Of a stretch of 64,000 nt of DNA, positions 51,889-61,034 are shown one piece after another. Within the stretch, counting starts at the first letter, position 1. Every line of letters begins with the position of its first letter. This DNA comes from JAGQSZ01 sp049647585 (GTDB lineage Bacteria; Actinomycetota; Acidimicrobiia; Acidimicrobiales; Microtrichaceae): assembly GCA_049647585.1 (NCBI GenBank), contig JBARXY010000001.1:142568-206567 (forward strand), written 5' to 3'. Made by a program: the position numbers and the translations under genes. Below the pieces are notes generated by a model. It was not told the DNA's origin, made no database searches, and was given only the letters and a program-made list of their open reading frames with translations.

Positions 51889-52569
51889 CTACGACGTCGA
51901 CTCGTCGCGGGCGTTCGAAGCACCGGCTCCGCCAGCACTCACGCTCCCTGAATCTGGCACTTCGGCCTTGACTTCTTCAACGCCCACCCTCATCGGAACG
52001 TGTCCTGCCAGTTGATCCTGTTCATCGGCAACACGTACGCCGTAGGTGTAGACGAGGCGACCTCCGAACCAGCCGCCCACGGCCAACAGCACCAGTCCAA
52101 CGATTGCGACTGCCATTGCTCCGGTAGCCGTTCCGTCGGATAGATATGAGCTGGATTCCGACCCAGACCTGCGGAGTATGAACGACACGACGAACAGAAC
52201 CAGAACAGTGACCATCAGGACCAGGTGTGTCAGGGCGGCCTGGTGCGCCTTGGTCCCCTTTGTCAGCCTGCGGAAATCGATCAGTCCGAAGACGGCCGCA
52301 ACAACTGCTGCCACAATCCCGACAGCGCATAGCCAGACGGCCGGCCTCGCGTAAGCCCGACCCTCAGAGATCTTTGAAGCGATATCGAGGGCTACGGTGC
52401 ACACCCAAGCTCCGATCGGAATCGTCACCAGCAGCGGATGGAAGGGGTGGCCGTAGGGTCCCGAAACCGCCGTACCGGGGCGATGCGCCGCCGCCCTCGC
52501 CCGCTCTCCCTGTCTCAGTTCTTTGTCGCTGAGCTTCAGCTCTGTGGATCGATCAGCATCACCGTTCAC
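51889..52569 (-). CDS. DUF2231 membrane protein
   Basis: 226 aa from GTG 52569 with an AGGGAGA ribosome site. GPYGHPFHPLLVTIPIGAWVCTVALDI near 39 and GWFGGRLVYTYGVRV near 171 are the two ends of the DUF2231 domain, a four-helix membrane module of unknown function found in many actinobacteria and proteobacteria. A polar acidic tail follows. It is 27 bases upstream of the GT4 operon on the same strand, so it may be co-transcribed, but no link to glycan synthesis is visible. Confidence 0.82.
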   Translation of the reverse strand: MNGDADRSTELKLSDKELRQGERARAAAHRPGTAVSGPYGHPFHPLLVTIPIGAWVCTVALDIASKISEGRAYARPAVWLCAVGIVAAVVAAVFGLIDFRRLTKGTKAHQAALTHLVLMVTVLVLFVVSFILRRSGSESSSYLSDGTATGAMAVAIVGLVLLAVGGWFGGRLVYTYGVRVADEQDQLAGHVPMRVGVEEVKAEVPDSGSVSAGGAGASNARDESTS

Positions 52570-52838
52570 GGAATCTCCCTCTCGTCGGCCATAGTGGGCG
52601 ACCTGTGGTAACAGTCTGTCTGATTGGCCGCGAGGATGACGGAATACTGACGCCGAATCTGCACGGGCCGCTAGGCGATAGCCGATCAGGCACCGTTGTC
52701 AGCGCCGACGCTTTCAGATTTACAAAGTGACGACCGATTCGTGCACTGTGATTCTGAAGTCGTTGAATAGCCGTCGGAACCTGAGTTGTTTTGCCCAGTT
52801 GACCTTGTAGCCTCAGACCCTATGTGGGGTGATCGCTG
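52570..52838. other. Divergent intergenic region, DUF2231 and epimerase
   Basis: 269 bases without a gene between two divergent GTG starts. A TTGACC at 52799-52804 followed by TATGTG at 52821-52826 (16-base spacer) is a weak promoter candidate for the epimerase, whose GGGGTGA ribosome site lies just before its start. Nothing else stands out. Confidence 0.4.
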
Positions 52839-53774
52839 GTGAAGGTACTGGTAACGGGTGGAGCCGGGTTCGTCGGCGCAAACCTCTGTCGATCATTGGC
52901 GTCGAACCCGGAAGTTTCCGAGGTGGTGGTGCTCGATGATGTCTCCACGGGATTCTGGTCGAACCTCGATGGCATAAATGTCGAACGAGTTGAGGGGACA
53001 ATCCTCGACACCGAGACCCTGGACCACTGTGCCGCAGGGGCGGCCTCAATCGTCCACTTGGCTGCGCGGCCGTCGGTCCCCCGCTCCATTGCCGAACCAA
53101 TGGCCTCTCACGCAGCTAACGCCACTGGCACCATAAACGTTCTCGAGGCCGCCAGACGGGCGGGCAACGCCCATGTGATCGTCGCCTCCTCTTCCTCGGT
53201 CTACGGCGCCAACCCGACGCTGCCCAAGAGCGAGGACCTGGCTACCAGGCCACTGAGCCCATATGCGGCTTCCAAGCTGGCGACCGAGGCGTATGCACTC
53301 GCTTGGCAGAAGTCCTATGGAGTGCCGACCTTGGTGTTCAGGTTCTTCAACATCTTTGGACCTTTGCAGGCGGCCGGGCATGCCTACGCGGCAGTGGTGC
53401 CGGCCTTCGTGTCGGCCGCCTTGGAAGGCAAGCCGCTGACCGTCCACGGCGACGGAACACAATCGCGGGACTTCACCTTTGTCGACACCGTGTGTGAGAT
53501 CCTCACCGATGCAGTGCTCCGTTCGGTGGCTGCACCGGAGCCTACAAATTTGGCCTTTGGATCGCGCACGACCCTGCTGGAGGTCATCGACCTTCTTCAG
53601 GAAATTCTCGGCCAACAGGTCGAAGTTGAGTTCACCGCACCCCGTGCCGGAGACGTTCCTCACTCCCAGGCCGCCAACGACCGCCTCGTGGAATTGTTCC
53701 CACAGGTGAAGCCGGTCGATCTACGGACCGGGTTGAGAGCGACGATCGACTGGTTCCGTTCCACCCAGTCCTGA
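52839..53774 (+). CDS. NAD-dependent NDP-sugar epimerase (GalE/WbpP-like extended SDR)
   Basis: 311 aa from GTG 52839. VLVTGGAGFVGANLCRSL at 3-20 is the NAD site and VVLDDVSTGF the acidic strand end. The catalytic SSSSVYG is near 116 with YAASK near 147. RFFNIFGP near 168 and VHGDGTQSRDFTFVDTV near 204 are typical of UDP-hexose/UDP-HexNAc 4-epimerases. It probably interconverts UDP-GlcNAc and UDP-GalNAc, or the glucose pair, for the locus. It converges with the dehydratase gene across a strong hairpin. Confidence 0.85.
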   Translation: MKVLVTGGAGFVGANLCRSLASNPEVSEVVVLDDVSTGFWSNLDGINVERVEGTILDTETLDHCAAGAASIVHLAARPSVPRSIAEPMASHAANATGTINVLEAARRAGNAHVIVASSSSVYGANPTLPKSEDLATRPLSPYAASKLATEAYALAWQKSYGVPTLVFRFFNIFGPLQAAGHAYAAVVPAFVSAALEGKPLTVHGDGTQSRDFTFVDTVCEILTDAVLRSVAAPEPTNLAFGSRTTLLEVIDLLQEILGQQVEVEFTAPRAGDVPHSQAANDRLVELFPQVKPVDLRTGLRATIDWFRSTQS

Positions 53775-53790
53775 AATCCAGCGTCTCGGG

Positions 53791-53816
53791 TTGGCACTCC
53801 GCCGGTGCGGTGCCAA
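53791..53816. terminator. Strong hairpin between convergent epimerase and dehydratase genes
   Basis: TTGGCA pairs with TGCCAA, then after a two-base bulge CCGC pairs with GCGG around a CGGT loop. It lies 17 bases after the epimerase stop, in the 111-base convergent gap. No T-tract; a likely bidirectional terminator. Confidence 0.5.
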
Positions 53817-53885
53817 GGCAGGAGAGCGGCTGGCCCCAAGCAGTCTCTTGAGGCCTACGCCTTCCTCGCTTAGTTACCTAGAGAG

Positions 53886-55688
53886 CTACGAGGTCGCTGC
53901 CTTCAGATCGTCCTGTGTCCGTAGATCGATCACGTTGGCAGCGCGGTCGATCCGCAGGTCGAAGACGTCCACGGGGCTGATTGCAGGAACGTCCACCCGC
54001 ATGATCAGCGGATGCTCGCTTGGGCCGCCCAGTTCGTCGTCGGAGAAGAGGACCTCGTGGAGCTTCTCGCCGTCCCGAAGTCCGGTGTAGACGATCTCGA
54101 CCCGCTTGCCGGATTCGGCAATCAGCCGCTTGGCCAGGCTGGCGATCTTGACGGGTTCACCCATGTCGAGCACCAGGACTTCACCATCGCTGTCGAGGGC
54201 TCCCGCTTGGATGACCAAACCGCAGGCCTCGGGAATCGTCATGAAGAACCGAGTGATCTCAGGATGGGTAACCGTAACCGGGCCACCCTGCTCGATCTGG
54301 TTGCGGAACAGAGGAAGCACCGACCCGCGGCTACCAAGAACATTTCCGAACCGGACGCTCAGGTATGTGCCTGACTCCTTCTTCGAAGCATGGGCGGTCA
54401 GCCGCTCGGCTGCCCTCTTGGTCTCGCCGAGAACCGAGGTGGCATCCGCAGCCTTGTCCGTCGAGATGTTCACGAACCGCTCGACTTTGAACTCTCCTGC
54501 GAGTTCCAACAGATTCTGGGTGCCGGACACGTTGGTCTTCCAGCCCTCTTCGGGATACATCTCCAACAGTGGGAGGTGCTTCAGAGCTGCGGTGTGGAAC
54601 ACCACATGTGGTTGGTGCTCGGCGAAAACCTGCGCCATCCGCTCCTTGTCTCGGATACAGCCGATGACAAGCTGGCGTGTGTTCAGCAGGCTGCGACCCT
54701 CGATCGACAGCTGTACGGCCTGAAGTGCCGACTCATCCCTGTCGAGCATGATCAACGACGAGGGAGCAAAGCGGTGGATCTGACGACACAGTTCCGAGCC
54801 GATCGACCCTCCGGCTCCGGTGACAAGAACTCGCTTACCGGTCAGGTACCCGGCAACCGATTCAATGTCGAGTGAGATTTCACGGCGGCCCAGGAGATCG
54901 GCTTCGGTCAAGGGACGAATATCGGAGACCCCCACGCCGGTGCCGAAGAGTTCGCCCACGGGGGGAAGGATCATGACCTCGAGGCCCGCGTTGTCGGCCA
55001 GTTCGGCCAGGTCCCTGATGTCCTCCGACGAGGCCGAAGGGATTGCGATGATCGCGGCGTCTGCGTTGAAGCGCCGGGCAACCTCTTGCATTGCGTTTCG
55101 GTCGCCGCAGACAGGCACCCCTTTGACCCGCAGGTTCTTCAGGTCCCGGTTGTCGTCGAGAATTGCCACCGGATGCCACGGGCCGGACTTGAGCATCGCC
55201 GAAACGATCTGGAGTCCGCCCTCGCCGGCTCCGATGACGATGGCACGGCCGCGACCTTCATCGGCGGCACGTGACCATCCCTCGCGCTGATAGCGCCAGA
55301 CGAAGCGTGCCGAGAACATGAACATGAGGGAAATGAATCCGGCGCTAATGGTGGCGCTGGTCGGGAGTGCATGCGAGTAAGGCCAGAGCAGATTGGCCAC
55401 AATGATTACGGGCGCAACCATCAGGACGACCTTCATGGTGGCCGAAATCTCTTCGTAGGTCCCGTATCGCCAGCGATGGACATAAAGTCCGCTCGCCCGA
55501 CCAAGTACCAGCTGCAGCAAACAGGCCAAGGCGCTCACTGAGAACACATCGATAAGGCTCACTTCCGATGCAGCCATCTCATAACGGAAGTATGTCGCCA
55601 ACCAAAGTGCGACGGTCCAAGCGGCGCAATCAATAACAACCTGGACCAAGAAGCGCTGCCCAGTTGCTCTCTGCATCAGATTTCTCAT
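53886..55688 (-). CDS. Membrane-anchored NDP-HexNAc 4,6-dehydratase (CapD/WbpM family)
   Basis: 600 aa. Four to five N-terminal helices (to about 130) are followed by a CoA-binding-like domain (IVIGAGEGGLQIVSAML near 150) and an SDR domain with VLVTGAGGSIGSELCRQIH near 290. The active-site region reads NISTDKAADATSVLGETKRAAERL. As in WbpM, the catalytic Tyr is absent: the usual S-M-K triad appears as Ser/Leu/Lys here, with Leu in place of Met. These enzymes convert UDP-GlcNAc to UDP-4-keto-6-deoxy sugars at the inner membrane. The ATG has GGGGAAGG upstream. Its product could feed QuiNAc, bacillosamine or legionaminate-type sugars. Confidence 0.88.
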   Translation of the reverse strand: MRNLMQRATGQRFLVQVVIDCAAWTVALWLATYFRYEMAASEVSLIDVFSVSALACLLQLVLGRASGLYVHRWRYGTYEEISATMKVVLMVAPVIIVANLLWPYSHALPTSATISAGFISLMFMFSARFVWRYQREGWSRAADEGRGRAIVIGAGEGGLQIVSAMLKSGPWHPVAILDDNRDLKNLRVKGVPVCGDRNAMQEVARRFNADAAIIAIPSASSEDIRDLAELADNAGLEVMILPPVGELFGTGVGVSDIRPLTEADLLGRREISLDIESVAGYLTGKRVLVTGAGGSIGSELCRQIHRFAPSSLIMLDRDESALQAVQLSIEGRSLLNTRQLVIGCIRDKERMAQVFAEHQPHVVFHTAALKHLPLLEMYPEEGWKTNVSGTQNLLELAGEFKVERFVNISTDKAADATSVLGETKRAAERLTAHASKKESGTYLSVRFGNVLGSRGSVLPLFRNQIEQGGPVTVTHPEITRFFMTIPEACGLVIQAGALDSDGEVLVLDMGEPVKIASLAKRLIAESGKRVEIVYTGLRDGEKLHEVLFSDDELGGPSEHPLIMRVDVPAISPVDVFDLRIDRAANVIDLRTQDDLKAATS

Positions 55689-55913
55689 CTAGCCGACCTT
55701 CCCCATCACATACTTGAAAATGGGCAATCAAGCGTCTCTTTTGCCCCAGACCCAGCTACTCTTCAACCCCAGGTATCAGAATCGCTCCAGAGAGTGAAAC
55801 ATGACACCAGGCACTAAGCAAGGGTCTTCTGACCTAGGTTCAGTGAGCAAAACTCCACAAGTAGGGTCACGGAGCCCAAATCTCCGGCTCAAACCCGTCC
55901 GCAGAGGAACTAG
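55689..55913. promoter_or_regulatory. Divergent promoter region, dehydratase and 6-dehydrogenase
   Basis: 225 bases, locally AT-richer than its surroundings. A TTCAGT at 55839-55844 and TAGGGT at 55862-55867 are spaced 17 bases and precede the dehydrogenase gene, but each matches consensus poorly. An AGAGGA ribosome site precedes its ATG at 55914. No gene seen here. Confidence 0.35.
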
Positions 55914-57182
55914 ATGTCACCAACTCAAGACCGCCTGATTGTAGTAGGTCAAGGCTACGTAGGCCTTCCCGTGGCGATTCGCGCTGTCGAAGTCGGCTAC
56001 GACGTCACAGGCTTCGAGGTGGACGAAACGAAAGTCACCCAGCTGAACGCCGGCAAGTCCCACGTGGAGGATATTTCCGCCGAACGACTGGCTGCAGCCA
56101 TAGCCACTGGGCGCTATCGGGCCAGTTCCTCCGCCGATGACATGGCGGATTTCGACGTGGCGGTGGTGTCGGTTCCCACCCCTATGGGGGAAGGCGTTCC
56201 GGATCTGTCCTTCATCGAGTCGGCTGCTGCCACCCTGTCGACCCGTATCACCAAAGGATCCACGGTAATTCTGGAGTCGACCACCTATCCCGGCACTACT
56301 GATGAACTCGTTGCCCCGATCCTCGAAGAGGGCTCGGGACTCATCGCAGGGGTTGACTTCAACTTGGGCTACAGCCCCGAGCGGATCGACCCTGGTAACG
56401 ACCACTGGAAGCTCGAAAACACTCCCAAGGTTGTCTCGGGTATCAACGCCCAATCGCTGGAGCACGTCAAAGGCTTCTTCGATCGTCTGGTCGAGAAGAC
56501 CGTCCCTGTATCCGGAACCCGTGAAGCTGAGCTGACAAAGCTGCTGGAGAACACGTTCCGGCACGTCAACATCGCATTGGTAAATGAATTGGCGATGTTT
56601 GCAAGGGACCTGAATATCGATGTGTGGGAGTCGATCGATGCGGCGGCCACCAAGCCGTTCGGCTACATGAAGTTCACCCCCGGGCCAGGCGTCGGGGGTC
56701 ACTGTCTACCCATTGACCCATCTTATTTGTCATGGCAAGTGGAACGATCTCTGGGACAAACGTTCCGGTTCGTTGAGCTGGCAAATGATGTCAACCAGCA
56801 CATGCCGGACTATGTGGTGCGCCGCACCCAGGCCCTGCTCAACGATCAGTCAAAGTCGGTTCGAGGCTCGAAGATCCTAGTGTTCGGCTTGGCGTACAAG
56901 GCGAACACCAGTGACGCTCGAGAAACTCCCGCAAGACCCATCATCGAAAAGCTGATCGCTCTTGGGGCGACCATCTCACTCGCTGACCCCCATGTACCGG
57001 ACCGACTGCTTCCCGATGACGCTCAACGTGTAGCGGGCAGGACCACCGACATGGCGGATGCTGACGTAATCGTATACCTGGTCGATCACGATGATTTCGA
57101 TCGTGACGCGATCGCAGCGTCGGGTGTTCCGGTGCTCGACTGTCGCCGGGCGCTCAAGGGCGACTCGGTCCAGCACCTCTGA
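55914..57182 (+). CDS. UDP-N-acetylhexosamine 6-dehydrogenase (WbpA-type)
   Basis: 422 aa. LIVVGQGYVGLPVAIRA at 8-24 is the NAD site and ESTTYPGTTDEL lies near 122. The block YSPERIDPGN near 152 is characteristic of UDP-GlcNAc/GalNAc dehydrogenases rather than UDP-glucose enzymes. The catalytic Cys is in GVGGHCLPIDP near 260, and FGLAYKANTSDARETPA near 325 is the C-terminal UDP-binding block. It oxidises C-6 twice to give UDP-HexNAcA, the substrate expected by the dehydrogenase/acyltransferase at 42488 and aminotransferase at 41373. A single gene followed by a terminator-like hairpin. Confidence 0.92.
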   Translation: MSPTQDRLIVVGQGYVGLPVAIRAVEVGYDVTGFEVDETKVTQLNAGKSHVEDISAERLAAAIATGRYRASSSADDMADFDVAVVSVPTPMGEGVPDLSFIESAAATLSTRITKGSTVILESTTYPGTTDELVAPILEEGSGLIAGVDFNLGYSPERIDPGNDHWKLENTPKVVSGINAQSLEHVKGFFDRLVEKTVPVSGTREAELTKLLENTFRHVNIALVNELAMFARDLNIDVWESIDAAATKPFGYMKFTPGPGVGGHCLPIDPSYLSWQVERSLGQTFRFVELANDVNQHMPDYVVRRTQALLNDQSKSVRGSKILVFGLAYKANTSDARETPARPIIEKLIALGATISLADPHVPDRLLPDDAQRVAGRTTDMADADVIVYLVDHDDFDRDAIAASGVPVLDCRRALKGDSVQHL

Positions 57183-57184
57183 GT

Positions 57185-57208
57185 GGGGCAGCGGGCCTCG
57201 CTTGCCCC
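57185..57208 (+). terminator. Hairpin after the UDP-HexNAc dehydrogenase gene
   Basis: GGGGCA-GCG pairs with CGC-(T)-TGCCCC around a GGCCT loop, starting two bases after the stop codon. A second hairpin GGTGGA-AGCA-TCCACC follows at 57221-57236. Together they probably terminate transcription. Confidence 0.6.
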
Positions 57209-57340
57209 GTCCTTGATCGTGGTGGAAGCATCCACCCCCTCTCGGCCGAGCAGCGCCGCTCCGTTCGATCAGGTGGAATGGTCTGGTCGGCAGGCAGCAC
57301 ACCATCCGATGGGATAGTCCTCTTACACGAAATTGGTGGC

Positions 57341-57385
57341 TTCCCAGCGCGACTCTTCCGAGCGCAACTCGTCCCAGCGCGACTG
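57341..57385. repeat. Three tandem 15-bp imperfect repeats
   Basis: TTCCCAGCGCGACTC, TTCCGAGCGCAACTC and GTCCCAGCGCGACTG follow one another exactly, with core CAGCGCGACT. They lie in the 283-base convergent gap 57183-57465, which otherwise holds only the two hairpins near 57185-57236 and a 10-base palindrome CTCGGCCGAG at 57241-57250. No gene seen. Confidence 0.6.
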
Positions 57386-57465
57386 AGGGGCCCGGTGCTT
57401 ACCCCACGCCTCAGCTCTGAACTATCTGTCTTGTGACCGTCTGGCGAGCTACCAGATGGTCAGAC

Positions 57466-58491
57466 CTAGGCGCTTTGACGGCGACGCAGTTGCATAAGAG
57501 TGAATCCGACCAGCACCATCACTAAGGCAATGATCGTCAACGAAACGGCGTCACCACCGGTGAACGGCAATGAACCGACGGCAGCCCGTTGGTTCCCCTG
57601 GCTCCTGTTCTCTGACCGGGCGAGTACAACGTCCCTTGCTTGAACCTCTCCGGATGGCCGCTCTACGACTGCACCCTCCACGGAAGCCCCAGGAGCTGAA
57701 TCAGCCGGAGCGACCACTGAACGTAGTTCGATCCAAACGGGGCAGGACTTGGAGATTGCGCTGGTGTTTCCGCTGTTTCCTGCACGCTTCGTACCGGTCT
57801 GCACAACCGTGTATTGCCCCGACGGAGCAGCGGAGGGTATAGCCACTGCGACTGTTCCGCTTGCCGGCCACGGGCCGGTGTACAGAACCTGTGAGTAGCC
57901 CGTTCTGGAAATCTTCAGGGACACGTCATGGATGCTCGAGAAATTGGAGGTGTCGAGGGTCCAATTGACGTTCTGTCCAGGCCGGAACGTTCTACTTGCA
58001 CGACTCCCCTGGCAGCTACCGGGCGTTCCGGCAACCACCGTGATCATCAACGATCCTGGTGTCGGGCACTGTGTCGAGGTGACAGTTATCGTGTAGCTAC
58101 CTGCATCAAGCGGCGTGGGTAGGTTGGCCGTAATCGAGAACTGTCCCGAACCATCGGCAGCGGCGGTCCCGAGTGTCACCGTTCCAATTGTGCCGCCGGA
58201 GAGCTTTGCTTCGACACTGTCGCTGGACATGGCTATACCGGAAACTGTCACCTGGTCGCCGGCCATGACAGTGGTCTGACCGATAGCCAGATGTGTCGGT
58301 GTGTAGTCCTCGCACCCACTGCCGGGTAGCGTCGTCGAACTCGACGGAATCGTTGTAGTCGACGCGGTTGTCGGCGCCGGCCACCCGCCATCGGTACACG
58401 CCGCCAGCACCAGAACTCCTGCCAGAATGGCTAACCACGGTGCAACCTTGAACTTCGCCACTGTGTGTCTCATGTTCTTCCCGACCCTCAT
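57466..58491 (-). CDS. Exported protein with both lipobox and LPXTG-type anchor
   Basis: 341 aa. The N-terminus has a basic region, a hydrophobic stretch and a lipobox LVLAAC with Cys32, then a Thr/Ser/Pro linker. The middle consists of Ig-like beta repeats (AGDQVTVSGIAMSSDSVEAKL; FRPGQNVNWTLDTSNF). The C-terminus is SLPFTGG at 307-313, a helix, and the tail RRRQSA: a textbook sortase sorting signal. Having both lipid and wall anchors is odd. Start ATG 58491 overlaps the DUF4012 stop by four bases; an internal ATG at 58473 has a GGGAAG site. Function unknown; a surface adhesin-like or matrix-organising role is only a guess. Confidence 0.82.
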   Translation of the reverse strand: MRVGKNMRHTVAKFKVAPWLAILAGVLVLAACTDGGWPAPTTASTTTIPSSSTTLPGSGCEDYTPTHLAIGQTTVMAGDQVTVSGIAMSSDSVEAKLSGGTIGTVTLGTAAADGSGQFSITANLPTPLDAGSYTITVTSTQCPTPGSLMITVVAGTPGSCQGSRASRTFRPGQNVNWTLDTSNFSSIHDVSLKISRTGYSQVLYTGPWPASGTVAVAIPSAAPSGQYTVVQTGTKRAGNSGNTSAISKSCPVWIELRSVVAPADSAPGASVEGAVVERPSGEVQARDVVLARSENRSQGNQRAAVGSLPFTGGDAVSLTIIALVMVLVGFTLMQLRRRQSA

Positions 58492-60890
58492 TGTCCCTCC
58501 GACCGCCAGATCATCGTCCTGTCCAGGGATCCACCGAATTTGACATTGTTCTGGCCCACTTGGCCGTCCGGCTCCCCAGCCCTCATTACTCGACCCTTGG
58601 TTGACTGCACCCTTATATCGACATTGCCCGGGTCGAGCAACGATTGACCGTTGAAGGATAGAACGTAATGGGGGCCCGGGTCCACGCTTCCTTCAAGATT
58701 GAAGACAATTACCCGGTCGGCCCCAGGTTGGATGGCCACCCGAACGGTGTAACGCCAGGAGGAGTTTTCACGCTGCGGTTGCGAGACGGACTGTGCTCCA
58801 TCCACAAAGACCGACCGCAGCTTCATCGGGGTGAGGACCGCGAGATCCATCAAATTGGTGCCCGGAGGTACTGATGCGTCGTTGCCCGAAATCGTCCGAT
58901 TCAGTCCAGCGGCGGGAGCGCCATTGTGAAGATCAACTGTTATCCGACTTTCTACGCCACCGCTTTCGGGATTCCAGATGACGTCCATTGACACGTCTCT
59001 TCGAAGGAACGAGTCGATCTTGGACGGCCCGGCGTTTCGACTAATGACCGACAACATGTCGCCGCCGAATATCATTCGAACTTCTCCGAGCAGGCCCACA
59101 CGCTCTAGCAACTCGGCGTCCTCGGGATGGACGGTTGCCATTCGGAACTCGCCGTGGGAAACCAGTGGGGCGAACAGTTCGCTCAGTTTTTCTGGAGCGG
59201 GCAGGCGGCTGGATGTGAGTTTGTCAAACATGGTGTGGATCAGTTCTTCAAGCGCGTCACCAGCGACAGACTCCGACTCGAACAATTCGAACTGACCGCG
59301 GGTCAGAAATTCGACGGCGTTGTTCTGTGTGAGTTTCAGCGGTGGATCCAACTGAGGTACCTGCAGAGGGCCGGTCAACTGGAGGAAGGCCGCAAATGAG
59401 CGGACGTCTGCGTATACGACTCCGTCGATTTTCTGGCCCGTTGCGATGGGAAAGAGTTCGGCCGCCAGCTTTGCGACGGTCGGCAGATCCCGCGTGGAGC
59501 TCCAGTTATGTGGAAAGCGGGTTGGGTTCATTTCCACCAAGGACGCCGGGAAACGCTCTGCAAGATCCTTGGGCGCCTTGTCGTCAGGAATCGCCAGGTC
59601 CAGTGGATCTCCGACCCTCACCAGCTTCAGACGCCCATTGTCGACGAGCACCTCGGCCCAGTTGCCGAGATGGCCGCCCAGGTCTCGGCTCTCAGAAGGA
59701 TTGCCGAAAAGAAAGAGATAGCGGCGTGGTCCGTCGGCCCCGAGAATCGCCGGCGCCTTCTGTACCGCCAACAGCGCTGTTTCGCTCTGCTCGTAGGTGG
59801 CTTCGACACGCGATGTCAGGTCCTCGAGTCGATCTGCCAGCGGCGGGACCAGCCAAGGTGACGTCAGAGCCGACAGCGAGTCGGTCACTTGGCCCAGGGT
59901 CTGGTTCGCGTCGACCAGTGGTGCTCCCAGCTCGGCGAGCTTCCCCAGGTCCACGCCGCCACCCTGGAGTTGTACGTCCGAGAAGTCGATGTCACCGGCT
60001 ACCGCACCAGCGGTCGCTGTCAGACGTTCTCCTGCATTCACGGAATCCTGCACCGCCGAGAGGTTCGCTCCGACCACTGGCAGCAGCAGTCCCGAAGACG
60101 CCCACACGGATCCGACCATTCGGTTGGCCTTGATGAACGAGTCATGTGCTGACTCGAACTTCTGTGAGGAAAGCTCGCGGTCGCCTCGCTCCGCCGCCTT
60201 GAGTCCAGCCTGGACAGAGTTCATTGCGCTCTGGATGTGACTCCACGATGACGCTGCGGCCACGCCGGTGGCCACAAGGCACGCTGCAACCACGACCAAC
60301 ACCGCCACCATTATCCGTCGCAGCTTGCGTCGCCTGCCGGACTTGCTCGACACGTGTATCCGATATCCCGAAACCAAAATCGGAACTGTTGCGAGTAGCG
60401 CAACCAGGATCTCGGTTCCGAGGGGCCCGGGCACCGATAGAAACAGGGTGAGTAACGCGATAAGTCCAGCAATGGCTGACCCGACGATGCGGCTTCGCTT
60501 GTCAATGACGGTCAGTGCCACGACGACCAGCAGCGTCGCGAAGCCGACAACGATTCCGAAACCACTTCCGAAAATGGTGACCAAGGCAGCCCCGACGACA
60601 AGGGTCCATCGGCGCGCCCGCAAACCGGCCAAGGCCACAACTGCGACAGCAACAAAGCGCTGAGCTGCATCCGCCCAAGGCACCGTCGTCGGCTCTGCGG
60701 TTCCAAACGCAGCAGCCGCAACTGCAAGACCGATGATGATGACCGCGACAAGTGTCTTGTCCGACCGACTGAGTTCCTGACGTCGCCGTCGACGTCTGGG
60801 CAACTCCGGCGCAGGGGTTACCGGAGGAACATCCGGATGCACCTCGGTAATCATCGGAGTGAAGGCATCCGCTCGGTCCAAGGCCTTCAA
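58488..60890 (-). CDS. DUF4012 membrane protein
   Basis: 800 aa from TTG 60890; an ATG at 60854 is an alternative. Helices at about 45-190 and one near 200-225 are followed by a large extracytoplasmic region. The block GADGPRRYLFLFGNPSESRDLGGHLGNWAEV near 390 is the DUF4012 signature (N.E.R..GG..G..), common in actinobacterial cell-envelope and polysaccharide loci. The later RTISGNDASVPPGTNLMDLAVLTP and VRVAIQPGADRVIVFNLEGSVDPG look beta-rich. It is coupled to the LPXTG/lipobox gene downstream, suggesting joint work at the surface. Biochemical role unknown. Confidence 0.85.
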   Translation of the reverse strand: MKALDRADAFTPMITEVHPDVPPVTPAPELPRRRRRRQELSRSDKTLVAVIIIGLAVAAAAFGTAEPTTVPWADAAQRFVAVAVVALAGLRARRWTLVVGAALVTIFGSGFGIVVGFATLLVVVALTVIDKRSRIVGSAIAGLIALLTLFLSVPGPLGTEILVALLATVPILVSGYRIHVSSKSGRRRKLRRIMVAVLVVVAACLVATGVAAASSWSHIQSAMNSVQAGLKAAERGDRELSSQKFESAHDSFIKANRMVGSVWASSGLLLPVVGANLSAVQDSVNAGERLTATAGAVAGDIDFSDVQLQGGGVDLGKLAELGAPLVDANQTLGQVTDSLSALTSPWLVPPLADRLEDLTSRVEATYEQSETALLAVQKAPAILGADGPRRYLFLFGNPSESRDLGGHLGNWAEVLVDNGRLKLVRVGDPLDLAIPDDKAPKDLAERFPASLVEMNPTRFPHNWSSTRDLPTVAKLAAELFPIATGQKIDGVVYADVRSFAAFLQLTGPLQVPQLDPPLKLTQNNAVEFLTRGQFELFESESVAGDALEELIHTMFDKLTSSRLPAPEKLSELFAPLVSHGEFRMATVHPEDAELLERVGLLGEVRMIFGGDMLSVISRNAGPSKIDSFLRRDVSMDVIWNPESGGVESRITVDLHNGAPAAGLNRTISGNDASVPPGTNLMDLAVLTPMKLRSVFVDGAQSVSQPQRENSSWRYTVRVAIQPGADRVIVFNLEGSVDPGPHYVLSFNGQSLLDPGNVDIRVQSTKGRVMRAGEPDGQVGQNNVKFGGSLDRTMIWRSEGQ

Positions 60891-61034
60891 CGCTACAGAA
60901 TGACCTGCGGAAACAGAACCTCGGCCGCGGAATCGGATCCTGAAGCAATTCCAAGGCCGTTCCTCGGTTCGCCTACCACTCCGATACGTTCTAGCCGCCT
61001 GACCGATTCGGTCCCACGCCAGGGAGAATTCTCA

